64,000 nt of DNA from GCA-2725625 sp964574215. GTDB taxonomy: Bacteria; Pseudomonadota; Alphaproteobacteria; Rhodospirillales; UBA2165. A program made the position numbers and the translations under genes. Shown one piece after another: positions 25,341 through 33,100 of this stretch. A model generated the notes under the pieces. The model ran no database searches and was not told the origin of the DNA. It worked only from the letters and a program-made list of their open reading frames with translations. How positions within the stretch are numbered: the first letter of the stretch is position 1; each line of letters opens with the position of its first letter. The stretch lies in NCBI GenBank assembly GCA_964574215.1, contig CAZNLR010000001.1, positions 1 through 64,000 on the forward strand. The letters run 5' to 3'.

Positions 25341-26427
25341 TTAGTTTTATCCACCTCTCATGGGCTTCCTTGGCCTGGGCCTTGGTTAGCTTGTCAGGAT
25401 CCAGTCGGTTCAGTTGCTCCAGCGACATGCTGGCTATGCTGCTTACCGGATTGGGCGCAAGATCGGCGGGCAACGGTGGCAGGGTTGCCCTACCAGAAAG
25501 CACCTTATGACGAACGGAGAACGCCAGCTTGGTCGCCCGCTCAATCTCACTAAGGGCGGATATAATCTGCCCCTTATCACCGGAGGAAGCGGCGATCCTG
25601 TCAATTTGCAATTGAACATCTTCTTTGGCTAACTTGCCGCCTGGGTCGGCAGCACGGGCCAGCGTATAGGCCAGATTAACCGCGTTAGAACGAAAGGCCC
25701 GGGACTCGGCGGCAGCACCGCCAAACTGAGTCAGGTTATAGTTTGCGGTTTCCAGCAACGGAGCGTCATTGTTGCCCATAGCCTTGGCGGCTTGCACCAA
25801 CGTACCGGCGGCGGATGAAAGAGCCATGATGCCCGTGGAGAATATGCCGGTGAATGTCTGCCCGGAGTTAAGCTGCTCACGCATACGCTTAACCTCAGCC
25901 AAGGTGGTGCGGGTGGCGATTTCAGCCTCGCTGTATTCAGCGATTTCCTTGTTCTGCAATCCAAAGGTGTCGGACGGGTTGGTTGATTGTGCCGAAGCGT
26001 TATATTTCACGCCGCCTTTGTTCAACACCTCTTGCAGTGATTCCGCATTGTTCACGTCAATGGTCTGAGACTTTTTAGTGTCAGGAAAAAAGAACGTCGC
26101 GAGACTCGGGGTTTTCTCCTTTTCCGGCGCCGGGATTAAACCCTGACCTTGCGCGGCCTGGTTCAATGTAACGCCGGTCTTGTCTGCCACCGCTTGCGCG
26201 GCGGTCAGGCTGGTCAGGGCTTCGGACTCGCCCTTAGCCGTAGCGGCTTCATCCTGGGTAGGGGTAGATTCCAGTGCCGCCTCTAAGAGGGCAATGCCTT
26301 GGCCGCGAATGTCCAGTTTGCCGTCCGTGGCTTTCATCAAGGCAAATGAATTACCCTGAATTGACTCACGGATCTGATTAATTCGCTTAACGGAAATGCT
26401 GTCCCGGTTGGGAGCGTTCTTAACCAA
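25330..26427 (-). CDS. Phage-virion-like protein, unrecognised family
   Basis: This protein is about 365 residues long from a TTG start; the frame stays open upstream into the AlpA-like gene (…AWQEQTEKSIKVATEL), so the true start is uncertain. It is alanine- and glutamine-rich with long predicted helices. A centre around TGIFSTGIMALSSAAGTLVQ is hydrophobic, and a C-terminal segment is LDPDKLTKAQAKEAHERWIKLNGK. It is translationally coupled to the next gene (stop inside ATGGAAAATAG). I read both as virion or internal proteins of a phage or satellite on composition and context alone. Confidence 0.5.
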   Translation of the reverse strand: MVKNAPNRDSISVKRINQIRESIQGNSFALMKATDGKLDIRGQGIALLEAALESTPTQDEAATAKGESEALTSLTAAQAVADKTGVTLNQAAQGQGLIPAPEKEKTPSLATFFFPDTKKSQTIDVNNAESLQEVLNKGGVKYNASAQSTNPSDTFGLQNKEIAEYSEAEIATRTTLAEVKRMREQLNSGQTFTGIFSTGIMALSSAAGTLVQAAKAMGNNDAPLLETANYNLTQFGGAAAESRAFRSNAVNLAYTLARAADPGGKLAKEDVQLQIDRIAASSGDKGQIISALSEIERATKLAFSVRHKVLSGRATLPPLPADLAPNPVSSIASMSLEQLNRLDPDKLTKAQAKEAHERWIKLNGK

Positions 26428-26452
26428 TTCCGTAGCGACCTTGATTGACTTC

Positions 26453-26692
26453 TCAGTTTGCTCCTGCCAAGCCTTCTTTAAGGTTGATACCGACCCAACT
26501 AAGAACCTCAGATAGCACCCAAACGTTCATGTTGGCTGAGAGGGGAATCCGCTTCGGAAATTTGCCGTCCCTTTCCCACCGGAAAAGTGTGTTCCGTGTA
26601 ACCCCGCCCGCAATTTCACAGACCTCTTTCGTGGGGATTAGCCTATCGTTTGACCCGACAGGGCATACGCGGTCATTCATGGATGAACTCAT
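26453..26692 (-). CDS. AlpA-type DNA-binding regulator
   Basis: This 79-residue protein has the AlpA/MerR-like winged helix-turn-helix: DRLIPTKEVCEIAGGVTRNT then LFRWERDGKFPKRIPLSANM and VWVLSEVLSWV. AlpA proteins control excision or gene expression of P4-like satellites and genomic islands. I place the start at 26692, after TTTGGAGTAATCACC. The gene leads into the virion-like genes and lies about 0.5 kb downstream of the integrase, with a terminator between them, so it has its own promoter. Confidence 0.85.
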   Translation of the reverse strand: MSSSMNDRVCPVGSNDRLIPTKEVCEIAGGVTRNTLFRWERDGKFPKRIPLSANMNVWVLSEVLSWVGINLKEGLAGAN

Positions 26693-27185
26693 GGTGATTA
26701 CTCCAAATGTAGGGTGGTGGGCTTCGCCCATAAAAAAGGCCCGCCACCGGATTGGTACGGACCGCTTAGATTAAATAGTTCAATGATTCCGTTGGGCGTA
26801 GATGCCCAATGTATCTTTTATAATGCCTTTATACGGGGCAAATGGGGCATGAACTAAGCACTTTTTTGTATTTTTGTGTATTTTAGCGCAATAAAAAAAC
26901 CCGCCTTGATTGGCGGGTTGCTGTCCGGGCGTTTTAATTCCCTATTCTACTTCTATACTATCAGTATTTTGACCATTTGGTAACATCTAATTTTACAATG
27001 GTAGATATTTACGACATCCGCGTTTTATATCAAGGGGTTACGCTATAATACGCTATTTCGCGTTCTTTTTACTTTTATTATAGCATTTCGCTGCCTACAG
27101 CTTTTTAACATGGTTTTTATTGTTTTATACCAATTAGTTACGCTACGCATGATTTAAACCACTCCTGTTTTTTGTATTTGGTTCG
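26693..27185. other. AT-rich intergenic region of the island
   Basis: About 490 bases between the AlpA-like gene and the integrase. It holds a minus-strand terminator, a small hairpin (TTGGGC...GCCCAA near 26793-26810) and two related AT-rich motifs: TTTTATATCAAGGGGTTACG near 27025 and TTTTATACCAATTAGTTACG near 27122. The latter look like binding sites for the integrase or AlpA. No protein gene is seen. Confidence 0.55.
26892..26919 (-). terminator. Rho-independent terminator (minus strand)
   Basis: AACCCGCC, a six-base loop and GGCGGGTT form the stem, followed on the minus strand by a run of Ts. It lies about 270 bases downstream of the integrase stop and upstream of the AlpA-like gene, separating the two transcripts. 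Confidence 0.85.
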
Positions 27186-28436
27186 CTACCCCGCCTTGGA
27201 GTCAGCCACATTTTCATTGTCTGTTGGGTCTAGAATCTCACCAATTTTTTTTGCCCAGGCTACTAGTGCTTGCCGTTTCTGTCTGTCATAGCCGTGACGG
27301 TTATAGATCGCCGCCACGCCGGTAATGGCACCACCGGTGTGATTAAGAATTTTCTCCAAAACGTGCGGGGGGATTTCGAGTTCCGCCATTCCGCTGGCGG
27401 CAGTACGCCTTAAATCATGGAGCGTCCAATGTTCCATTACCGGGAGCCCGTCATCCTTACGCTGTTTTGCGATCAGCAGTTCAATCCGCACCACGGCCTT
27501 GCTGAATGCGGAAAGTGGTTTGGCGCCCTTTGCTGAAAAAACAAACTCGCCCAATCTTGGCATACCTTTAATAACGACCAGTGCCGCATCTGACAGCGGC
27601 ACAAGATGGGATCGCCCGTTCTTTGCTAATTCTTTCGGAATGGTCCACGCGTCATTGCTTATGTCACTCCACTTGAGTTGGGATGTCTCACCACGGCGTT
27701 GTCCGGTCAACAGGAGGAATTTGAAGAATGGGCCATACGGCCAACCCATCTTATCACACGCAACTAGGAATGATCTGATTTCGTCCTCGGCCAGCACACG
27801 CTCTCGGGACTTTTCCTTGAAGTTGGGCGCCTCGACTCCCGTGCCGGGGTTAGCGCCCTCGAAATGTTCTTCCTTTCTTAGCCATGAATACAACGCCCTT
27901 ATAGCGCCGGCTACACGGTTCGCTTGGACGGGGCCGTTGTTCTTAGCAATGTCGGCAACTAGGTTTTTAACTTCCCACCGTGTTATCGATTCGATGGTGG
28001 ATTCACCCAGCACGGGGTTGACATATTTTCTGAACATCCTCTGACGTTCTCGCCATGATTTGTTATTTCCCTCGCAGTATTCTTCGATAAAGGATTGTGA
28101 GACAGATTCAAAAGTTCCAAGGCGTTTTCTAGCGGCTTCGGCTTTAGCGTGACGCTCGCCGTCTTTTAAGTCTATTCCACCTTTGGCGGCGACCCTGTAG
28201 TCGCGTGCCGTTTCCCTCGCTTCTTTCAATGAGAGTTCATGTATCGACCCCAGCGTGACGCGGGACTGTTTTCCATTCACCCGGTAGAAGACGATATAAC
28301 TCTTACTCCCCTTGTCGGTAACGCGAACCCCAAAGCCAGGGACAAGGGCGTCAAAATATTCTTTTCGCCCAGTTTGAGGTGTCTTAATTCGCTTGACGTA
28401 TGCGTCGGTTAAGGTCTTTTTTTCCGTCTTTTTCAT
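27186..28436 (-). CDS. Tyrosine integrase, P4 type
   Basis: This 416-residue site-specific recombinase has an N-terminal arm-binding domain (GFGVRVTDKGSKSYIVFYRV, typical of the DUF4102 type), a core-binding domain and the catalytic domain. Catalytic positions are visible: Arg at TGQRRGE (about 247), His340 and Arg343 in HDLRRTAASG, His366 in ILNHTGG and the tyrosine nucleophile in AAIYNRHGY (about 378). I place the start at the ATG at 28436. It probably inserts and excises the island. Inverted and direct repeats directly upstream are candidate arm sites. All core residues look intact. Confidence 0.93.
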   Translation of the reverse strand: MKKTEKKTLTDAYVKRIKTPQTGRKEYFDALVPGFGVRVTDKGSKSYIVFYRVNGKQSRVTLGSIHELSLKEARETARDYRVAAKGGIDLKDGERHAKAEAARKRLGTFESVSQSFIEEYCEGNNKSWRERQRMFRKYVNPVLGESTIESITRWEVKNLVADIAKNNGPVQANRVAGAIRALYSWLRKEEHFEGANPGTGVEAPNFKEKSRERVLAEDEIRSFLVACDKMGWPYGPFFKFLLLTGQRRGETSQLKWSDISNDAWTIPKELAKNGRSHLVPLSDAALVVIKGMPRLGEFVFSAKGAKPLSAFSKAVVRIELLIAKQRKDDGLPVMEHWTLHDLRRTAASGMAELEIPPHVLEKILNHTGGAITGVAAIYNRHGYDRQKRQALVAWAKKIGEILDPTDNENVADSKAG

Positions 28437-28498
28437 TAGCAGAGATCCTCTGGGGTAACACCGGGGTAACAAAACGTACCCGATTTACACTAATGAGG

Positions 28499-28592
28499 TA
28501 TGATACAGTATAATACAGTTACCACCAAAAAGATCAAGTATATTAATGGGTTAGTTAAATAAAATGTTGCGTTATGATACGGTAAAATACGG
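28499..28592 (+). repeat. Direct repeat pair upstream of the integrase
   Basis: TATGATACAGTATAATACAG (28499-28518) and TATGATACGGTAAAATACGG (28573-28592) match at most positions with a 74-base offset. A related ACGCTATAATACGCTA lies beyond the integrase at about 27040. Such repeats next to an integrase start are typical arm-type binding sites or excisionase sites. Confidence 0.55.
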
Positions 28593-28877
28593 CAAATCTT
28601 CTGCGTCTGGGGCAGCAAGCCGGATATTCCGGAATTTAATGCTTAATTGATAGCCACTCAGTCGCCCGGCGAGTTCTCCGAACCCTTGGCTTACGGCGCA
28701 GTAGCGCCGACCCGCGGTCGCGGGCTCCAAAAGCCCAAATGTACTTTTGGTTAAATTCTAGGATTTACGGTGACTAGTCCAAAGTTCCTTTCGGATGTTT
28801 GGCAAGCGCGACTACGCGCCGCGCTTCATGGGCGTGAGCCAAGGGAGCGGAGCGAATGCCCGGGACTGAGGGGCAAA

Positions 28878-28905
28878 CAAAAAAGGGGACCGTCCCCTTT
28901 TTTTA
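28878..28905. terminator. Bidirectional terminator before the riboswitch
   Basis: AAAAAGGGGA, loop CCG, TCCCCTTTTT: a symmetric stem flanked by A and T runs, so it can work on both strands. It isolates the phage island from the cobalamin-regulated cbtBA unit. Confidence 0.8.
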
Positions 28906-28943
28906 AATTGACTTGGCTCTCCCTCCCGTTTAACCATTTACCT

Positions 28944-29075
28944 GATGGTTTCTCCCGGTCCTTCGGGGTTGGGGAATGAATTGGGAATGCGGTGCGCCGA
29001 ATTGGCTATTCCGCTACTGCCCCCGCAACTGTGAGCAAAGTCCCTTAGGATTTAGCGAGTCAGGAACCGGCCATC
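28944..29075 (+). promoter_or_regulatory. Cobalamin riboswitch
   Basis: The conserved core is visible in order: GGGAATGCGGTGCGCCGAAT, then CTGCCCCCGCAACTGTGA, then a stem ending in AGTCAGGAACCGGCC. GATGG at 28944 can pair with CCATC ending at 29075 to close the P1 stem. It sits about 70 bases upstream of the cbtB ATG. Cobalamin binding should reduce cbtBA expression. Confidence 0.9.
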
Positions 29076-29144
29076 ATCCTGGTGGAGCCATGTACCTTAA
29101 TTTTAACCCCCGCCAGGGCTCGTGAAATCCACGGAGGGTGTTCC

Positions 29145-29345
29145 ATGTCGAGCGACGTAAAAGTAATTACCAAATCCGAGCAAACGGCCGATCAGGCGGT
29201 TTCGCTTTCTCAAAGAATCGCAGTTGCTGTTGTTGGTGGCCTACTTGGCTCCTTCATTTTGATTGGCGTCGGTTTTGCCAACTCAGATCTCATCCACAAC
29301 GTCGCGCACGATTCCCGGCACGCAAATTCCTTCCCCTGCCACTAA
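29145..29345 (+). CDS. cbtB: Cobalt transporter subunit CbtB
   Basis: This 66-residue protein has one membrane helix (about AVAVVGGLLGSFILIGVGF) and the diagnostic CbtB C terminus with metal-binding His residues, HNVAHDSRHANSFPCH. It is the accessory subunit of the B12-regulated cobalt importer CbtAB. The ATG follows CGGAGGGTGTTCC, directly downstream of the riboswitch. The next gene starts 10 bases later. Confidence 0.92.
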   Translation: MSSDVKVITKSEQTADQAVSLSQRIAVAVVGGLLGSFILIGVGFANSDLIHNVAHDSRHANSFPCH

Positions 29346-29355
29346 GGGGAGCGCC

Positions 29356-30279
29356 ATGTTACAAAGATTGTTGCTGACGGGGCTTGTCTCCGGGGCGATT
29401 GCTGGTGTCGTTATGACGCTCGTAAATCTCTTTACTGTGCAGCCGCTCATCGCCATGGCAGAAATGTACGAAGATCCGTCGAGCCCCTCGATTCAGGCGA
29501 GCGCGGTGCTACATTTCCATCCTGACGGCGTCGGTCATACCCATGCGGACGGCAATTTGTACCACGAGCATGGAAAAGTGGCGGCCAATGCTGTCCCTCA
29601 TAGTCATCCCAACGGCGTTTCCCACGCTCACCAGGGCGGCAATGCGGCCCACACCCATGAACAAGCGGCGCAAGCCAGGGAACAGGTGGCGCATGATCAC
29701 AGCACCCAAAATCAAGGTGGCCACTCGCACGGTGCCTTCGAGCCGGACAGCGGCCTCGAACGTGAGCTCTATACCCTCATGGCGAATGTATTGACCACCA
29801 TTGGCTATGGATTACTGCTGGCGACGGCGTTTACGCTGTACGGCAGGAAAATCGGGCCGGTGCAAGGCTTGCTCTGGGGCGGTGCCGGATTTGCCGCTTT
29901 CGCATTCCTTCCCGGCCTCGGATTGCCGGCGGAATTACCGGGGGCCGCGGCTGCTGATCTGCTGGCGCGCCAAACCTGGTGGTTGGGGACGGCAATTTCT
30001 GCAATCGCCGCATTTTCCCTGTTGGCATTTTCAAAAAGCTGGTCCTGGCGCGGCGTTGCCGTTGCCTTGCTAATCATCCCGCATGTCATTGGCGCGCCTC
30101 ACCCGGCGGTCGGTGAAATGGGTTCGGCGCCGCCGGAATTGGCGGCCCACTTCGTCATGATGACGCTGTTCTCATCTCTATTATTGTGGCTGGTATTAGG
30201 CAGCGTCGGCGCCTATGTCTTTAGCCGCATCAAGGTCGAAGAGACCAACCATATAGGATCGCCGAGTGCGAGCCGATAG
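29356..30279 (+). CDS. cbtA: Cobalt transporter subunit CbtA
   Basis: This 307-residue membrane protein has an N-terminal helix, then a long histidine-rich loop (roughly residues 50-125, with HTHADG, HEHGK, HSHPNG, HAHQGG and HSHG). About five further hydrophobic segments follow, including GYGLLLATAFTLYG and VAVALLIIPHVIGAPHP. The His loop is longer than in many CbtA proteins and likely gathers cobalt. The C terminus SRIKVEETNH is cytoplasmic-looking. It ends close to a terminator shared with the convergent hpaR. Confidence 0.9.
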   Translation: MLQRLLLTGLVSGAIAGVVMTLVNLFTVQPLIAMAEMYEDPSSPSIQASAVLHFHPDGVGHTHADGNLYHEHGKVAANAVPHSHPNGVSHAHQGGNAAHTHEQAAQAREQVAHDHSTQNQGGHSHGAFEPDSGLERELYTLMANVLTTIGYGLLLATAFTLYGRKIGPVQGLLWGGAGFAAFAFLPGLGLPAELPGAAAADLLARQTWWLGTAISAIAAFSLLAFSKSWSWRGVAVALLIIPHVIGAPHPAVGEMGSAPPELAAHFVMMTLFSSLLLWLVLGSVGAYVFSRIKVEETNHIGSPSASR

Positions 30280-30298
30280 ACAGCAACTTTATAAGTTT

Positions 30299-30328
30299 AA
30301 AGGGGTCTGAGTTTCGGGCCCCTTTTTT
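30299..30328. terminator. Terminator between cbtA and hpaR
   Basis: AAAGGGGTC pairs with GGCCCCTTT across a nine-base loop, followed by more Ts. It lies between the convergent ends of cbtA and hpaR, and the hpaR stop falls within its T-tract. Confidence 0.78.
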
Positions 30329-30806
30329 ATTTGCCTGGTTGATTGTCGGGGTTTTCCAGCGTTTCGATCAAATTCTCGAGTTTGCCGTAGAGATCTTCCA
30401 AGTCCTTGGCGCCGAACTGCTCGGCGATTTCCCGGTATCTCTGTTCCGAATGTGGACCGACCTTTTCGATCAATGTCTTGCCGTCGGACCGTATCGATAC
30501 CACCGAGCGCCGTTGATCCGATTTATCGATTTTTCGCAGCAGCAGGTTGCGCGCTTCCAAATCGCGAATGATGCGGCTGAGGCTGGGTTTTAGAAGGCAG
30601 CAGATTTCCGCCAGATCGCCCAGATCCATGGCCCCGTGATCGTAGAGCGCGCGCAGGACCCGCCATTGCTGATCGGTGACCTCGTTGTCGCGGAGGGATG
30701 GCCGGAACCGCTCCATCACCGCTTCCCGCGCCCGCAATAACGCCATGGGCAGGGACCGGGAAAATTGCCTTAAGTTCTCATCTTTGGCGCCGGCGGTTTT
30801 GGTCAT
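30327..30806 (-). CDS. hpaR: MarR-family regulator of homoprotocatechuate degradation (HpaR)
   Basis: This 159-residue MarR repressor has a recognisable HpaR pattern: RSLPMALLRAREAVMERFRP at the N terminus, a winged helix-turn-helix (VTDQQWRVLRALYDHGAMDL through LKPSLSRIIRDLEARNLL) and a wing with DQRRSVVSI. HpaR normally represses the hpa meta operon until homoprotocatechuate or 4-hydroxyphenylacetate binds. It is the last gene of the left half-operon, 2 bases after the hydrolase gene, so it probably controls its own level through the palindrome at 32643-32654. Confidence 0.88.
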   Translation of the reverse strand: MTKTAGAKDENLRQFSRSLPMALLRAREAVMERFRPSLRDNEVTDQQWRVLRALYDHGAMDLGDLAEICCLLKPSLSRIIRDLEARNLLLRKIDKSDQRRSVVSIRSDGKTLIEKVGPHSEQRYREIAEQFGAKDLEDLYGKLENLIETLENPDNQPGK

Positions 30807-30808
30807 CG

Positions 30809-31666
30809 CTACTTTTCGTCTTTGATGGTGTTTCTCAAGGTGCCGACACCCGACACTTCCACTTCCACTTCATCGCCCGGTTTAAGCCATCTGGGCGGAT
30901 CGAAACGGGCGCCGGCGCCCGTCGGTGTTCCTGTGGCAATGATGTCGCCGGGCAGCAACTCCATGAAGGTGGACAGGTAATTGATGATATAGGGGAAATC
31001 GAAAATAATGTTCGCCGTGTTGTCGTCCTGCCGGACCTCACCGTTCACCCGGGTTTGCACCGATATATTGTCATAGCCGTCGATTTCGTCAGCCGTCACG
31101 ATCCACGGGCCGATGCCGCCGCTGGCGGCAAAATTCTTGCCCTGGGTAACGTTGAACTTGGCATGGCGCAGCCAGTCCCTGAGCGTTCCTTCATTCATGA
31201 TGGTGAGGCCGCCGATATGGTCGGTGAAGTACTCCTTGGGGATACGGCGGCCGCCCTTGCCGATAACGATGACGATCTCGCCTTCGTAGTCCAGCTGCTC
31301 CGATTCCGGCGGGCGCAGAATGGCGTCGCCGTGAGGCACCAGGGAATCCGGCGTCCGCATGAAGACGCTGGGAAATTTGGGCGCGTCTGAATCGTCTTTG
31401 TATTCCTCGTTGCGGTTGGCGTAGTTGACGCCGATACAGACGATTTTTCCCGGATTGGGGATGGGTCTGAGGAGTTCGATATCCTCCTTGTCGAAATCGG
31501 CAATACCACGGTCGGCAATCTTCTGCGCCTTCGGCAGCGCCTCCGCCGTCAGAATGTCCTGCAGGAGCGGATATTTCCGCATGCGGATGCCCAAATCGAC
31601 AATGCCTTCGTCAATCACCGCGCCGTAGGTTTCGACGCCGTCAACTTCAAAGCTGATAAGTTTCAT
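30809..31666 (-). CDS. Fumarylacetoacetate-hydrolase family decarboxylase/isomerase (HpaG-like)
   Basis: This 285-residue protein has the family metal site in the EGEIVIVIGKGG region (DYEGEI) plus VCIGVNYANRNEEY and the late LLPGDIIATGTPTGAG motif. In the homoprotocatechuate pathway this family supplies the bifunctional HpaG, which decarboxylates 5-oxopent-3-ene-1,2,5-tricarboxylate and isomerises the product. E. coli HpaG is a double-domain protein of about 430 residues; this one has a single catalytic unit, so the isomerase step may fall to HpaF or to another copy elsewhere. It precedes hpaR by 2 bases. Confidence 0.85.
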   Translation of the reverse strand: MKLISFEVDGVETYGAVIDEGIVDLGIRMRKYPLLQDILTAEALPKAQKIADRGIADFDKEDIELLRPIPNPGKIVCIGVNYANRNEEYKDDSDAPKFPSVFMRTPDSLVPHGDAILRPPESEQLDYEGEIVIVIGKGGRRIPKEYFTDHIGGLTIMNEGTLRDWLRHAKFNVTQGKNFAASGGIGPWIVTADEIDGYDNISVQTRVNGEVRQDDNTANIIFDFPYIINYLSTFMELLPGDIIATGTPTGAGARFDPPRWLKPGDEVEVEVSGVGTLRNTIKDEK

Positions 31667-31692
31667 TTTGTTATCTCCCTATTTCAGGCTCC

Positions 31693-32586
31693 CTATATCA
31701 AGTTGGCCCGCTCGAGCACCCCATCCAGCCGCTTTTCCAGTTCCGGCGTTGCCGGCGCCATGGGCAGGCGGTGCTCGTTGGCCGGAATGATACCAAGCCT
31801 TTTCATCATATATTTGATGGGGATGGGATTGGTATCGAAAAAGACCGACTGATTGATTTCGAACAGGCGCTGGTGCAATTCCATACCCAATTCGAAGTTA
31901 TTGTCCCAGACCGCCTGACAGATATCGGCCAGAAGATCGGGCCGCAAATTGCCGACGGCGTTCATCAGTCCGACGGCGCCGACCGCCATCATGGGAAAGC
32001 TCAATTCCTCCAACCCGACGAAGACTTTGTAGTCCGGCCAGGCGTCCAGACATTCGGAGACAAACCCCAAATCGTTAACCGCGTGTTTCATGCCGATAAA
32101 GGTGGGCGAGCGGTCCTGCAATTCCTTGATCGTATCCAACGTCACCGACACCGCCGCCCGGCCCGGAATGTGATAAATCATCCAGGGCGTATCGAAATCC
32201 CTGGTGGTTTCCAGATAGTATTCGATCAGACCCCGCTGGGGCGGTCGGATATAATAGGGGGTGACAATCAGCAGCGCGTCGGCCCCGGCTTCGGCGGCAT
32301 GGTGGGTCAATGCTTTGGTCTCCGCCAGTGATTGGGAGCCGGATGCGACGACGATAGGCAACCTGTCTTTATTGGTGGCGATGGCCGTGTCGACGATTTT
32401 ATTCCGTTCCTCAACGGTGAGGGTGGACGGTTCCGACGTGGTGCCGTTGACCAGAATGCCGTGGGACCCTTTCTCGATCTGGAATTCAACCAGTCCGGCA
32501 TAGGCGTCGTAATCGACCTCGCCATTTCTGATGGGCGTAATCAGGGGGGGGATGGAGCCTTTCAGGCTGTCGGGACCGTGCGGCAT
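31693..32586 (-). CDS. DapA-family aldolase of the hpa cluster
   Basis: This 297-residue TIM-barrel lyase of the dihydrodipicolinate synthase family forms a Schiff base with Lys167 (FIGMKHAV) and uses a Tyr at about 138 (IYHIPGRAA). A GTTSEPSTLT substrate loop is present. In several alphaproteobacterial hpa clusters a DapA-type enzyme replaces the HpcH-type HpaI aldolase that splits 4-hydroxy-2-oxoheptanedioate. I infer that role from position, as the sequence alone does not separate it from true DapA. The ATG at 32586 has a clear AGGAGG. It is the first gene of the left half-operon. Confidence 0.8.
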   Translation of the reverse strand: MPHGPDSLKGSIPPLITPIRNGEVDYDAYAGLVEFQIEKGSHGILVNGTTSEPSTLTVEERNKIVDTAIATNKDRLPIVVASGSQSLAETKALTHHAAEAGADALLIVTPYYIRPPQRGLIEYYLETTRDFDTPWMIYHIPGRAAVSVTLDTIKELQDRSPTFIGMKHAVNDLGFVSECLDAWPDYKVFVGLEELSFPMMAVGAVGLMNAVGNLRPDLLADICQAVWDNNFELGMELHQRLFEINQSVFFDTNPIPIKYMMKRLGIIPANEHRLPMAPATPELEKRLDGVLERANLI

Positions 32587-32704
32587 ATTTGGTGTTCCTC
32601 CTAGAATTTTAAAATTGCAGCTTGACAGTAACCGCAATTTAATTAACATGTTAAATAATTATTGGAATTTGTCAACTTAAAAAGAAGCTGGTGGAGATGG
32701 GACC
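32587..32704. promoter_or_regulatory. Divergent hpa promoter region with palindromic operator
   Basis: Between the two half-operons is the perfect 12-base palindrome TTAACATGTTAA (32643-32654), extended by imperfect AT-rich arms. This size suits a MarR dimer. A hexamer TTGACA-like (CTTGACAG) near 32620 and TTGTCA near 32669 could be promoter parts. The likely ligand-sensing protein is HpaR. Confidence 0.6.
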
Positions 32705-33100
32705 ATGGCCCATGCGATAATCGAGTATTCGGCAAATATCGAAGACCGCCTGGAATTGGACGTGCTCATCGAAAAGGTCCATTTGGCGGCCATCAATTCG
32801 GGCGTATTCCCGGCTGGCGGCATGAGGACCCGGGCGGCCCGGCGCGATCATTTCCGCATCGCCGACGGTCACCCGGACAATGGTTTCGTCCATGTTCTCG
32901 TGAAACTGGGGCCGGGCAGGGACGACGAAACCAAAAAAAAGGCGCAGGACCATATTTTTGCCGCCATCGACGAACATTTGGCCCCGCTGGTGGAGAATTG
33001 GCCCTTGGCGGTGTCCTTTGAAATGGTTGAATTGCCGGAAAACCGCATCAACCAGAACAACATTCACGATTACCTGAAGGCGAGGAAAGATGCTGGATAA
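32705..33100 (+). CDS. hpaF: 5-carboxymethyl-2-hydroxymuconate isomerase (HpaF)
   Basis: This 131-residue protein begins MAHAIIEYSANIEDRLELDV and matches the small CHMI tautomerase, whose N-terminal proline is replaced by the Met-Ala processed end seen in many alphaproteobacterial forms. Conserved parts include GGMRTRAARRDHFRIADGHP and LPENRINQNNIHDYL. It isomerises 5-carboxymethyl-2-hydroxymuconate after HpaE. It overlaps hpaE by 11 bases. Confidence 0.88.
   Translation: MAHAIIEYSANIEDRLELDVLIEKVHLAAINSGVFPAGGMRTRAARRDHFRIADGHPDNGFVHVLVKLGPGRDDETKKKAQDHIFAAIDEHLAPLVENWPLAVSFEMVELPENRINQNNIHDYLKARKDAG

Larger units (their letters stand above)
28437..28943. other. Island edge and intergenic region with hairpins
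   Basis: About 500 bases with no credible protein gene. It holds the candidate integrase arm repeats (28499-28592), a short stem CCAAAAG...CTTTTGG (28729-28752), GC-rich stems GGCGCAGTAGCGCC and CCCGCGGTCGCGGG near 28692-28725, and a strong terminator near 28880. I looked for a tRNA or tmRNA as the integration target and did not find one. Confidence 0.55.

Noticed and set aside
28600..28760. tRNA or tmRNA as the integration target
   Set aside because: Stems and a GGGTTCG-like piece are present on the minus strand, but no complete cloverleaf or acceptor could be assembled.
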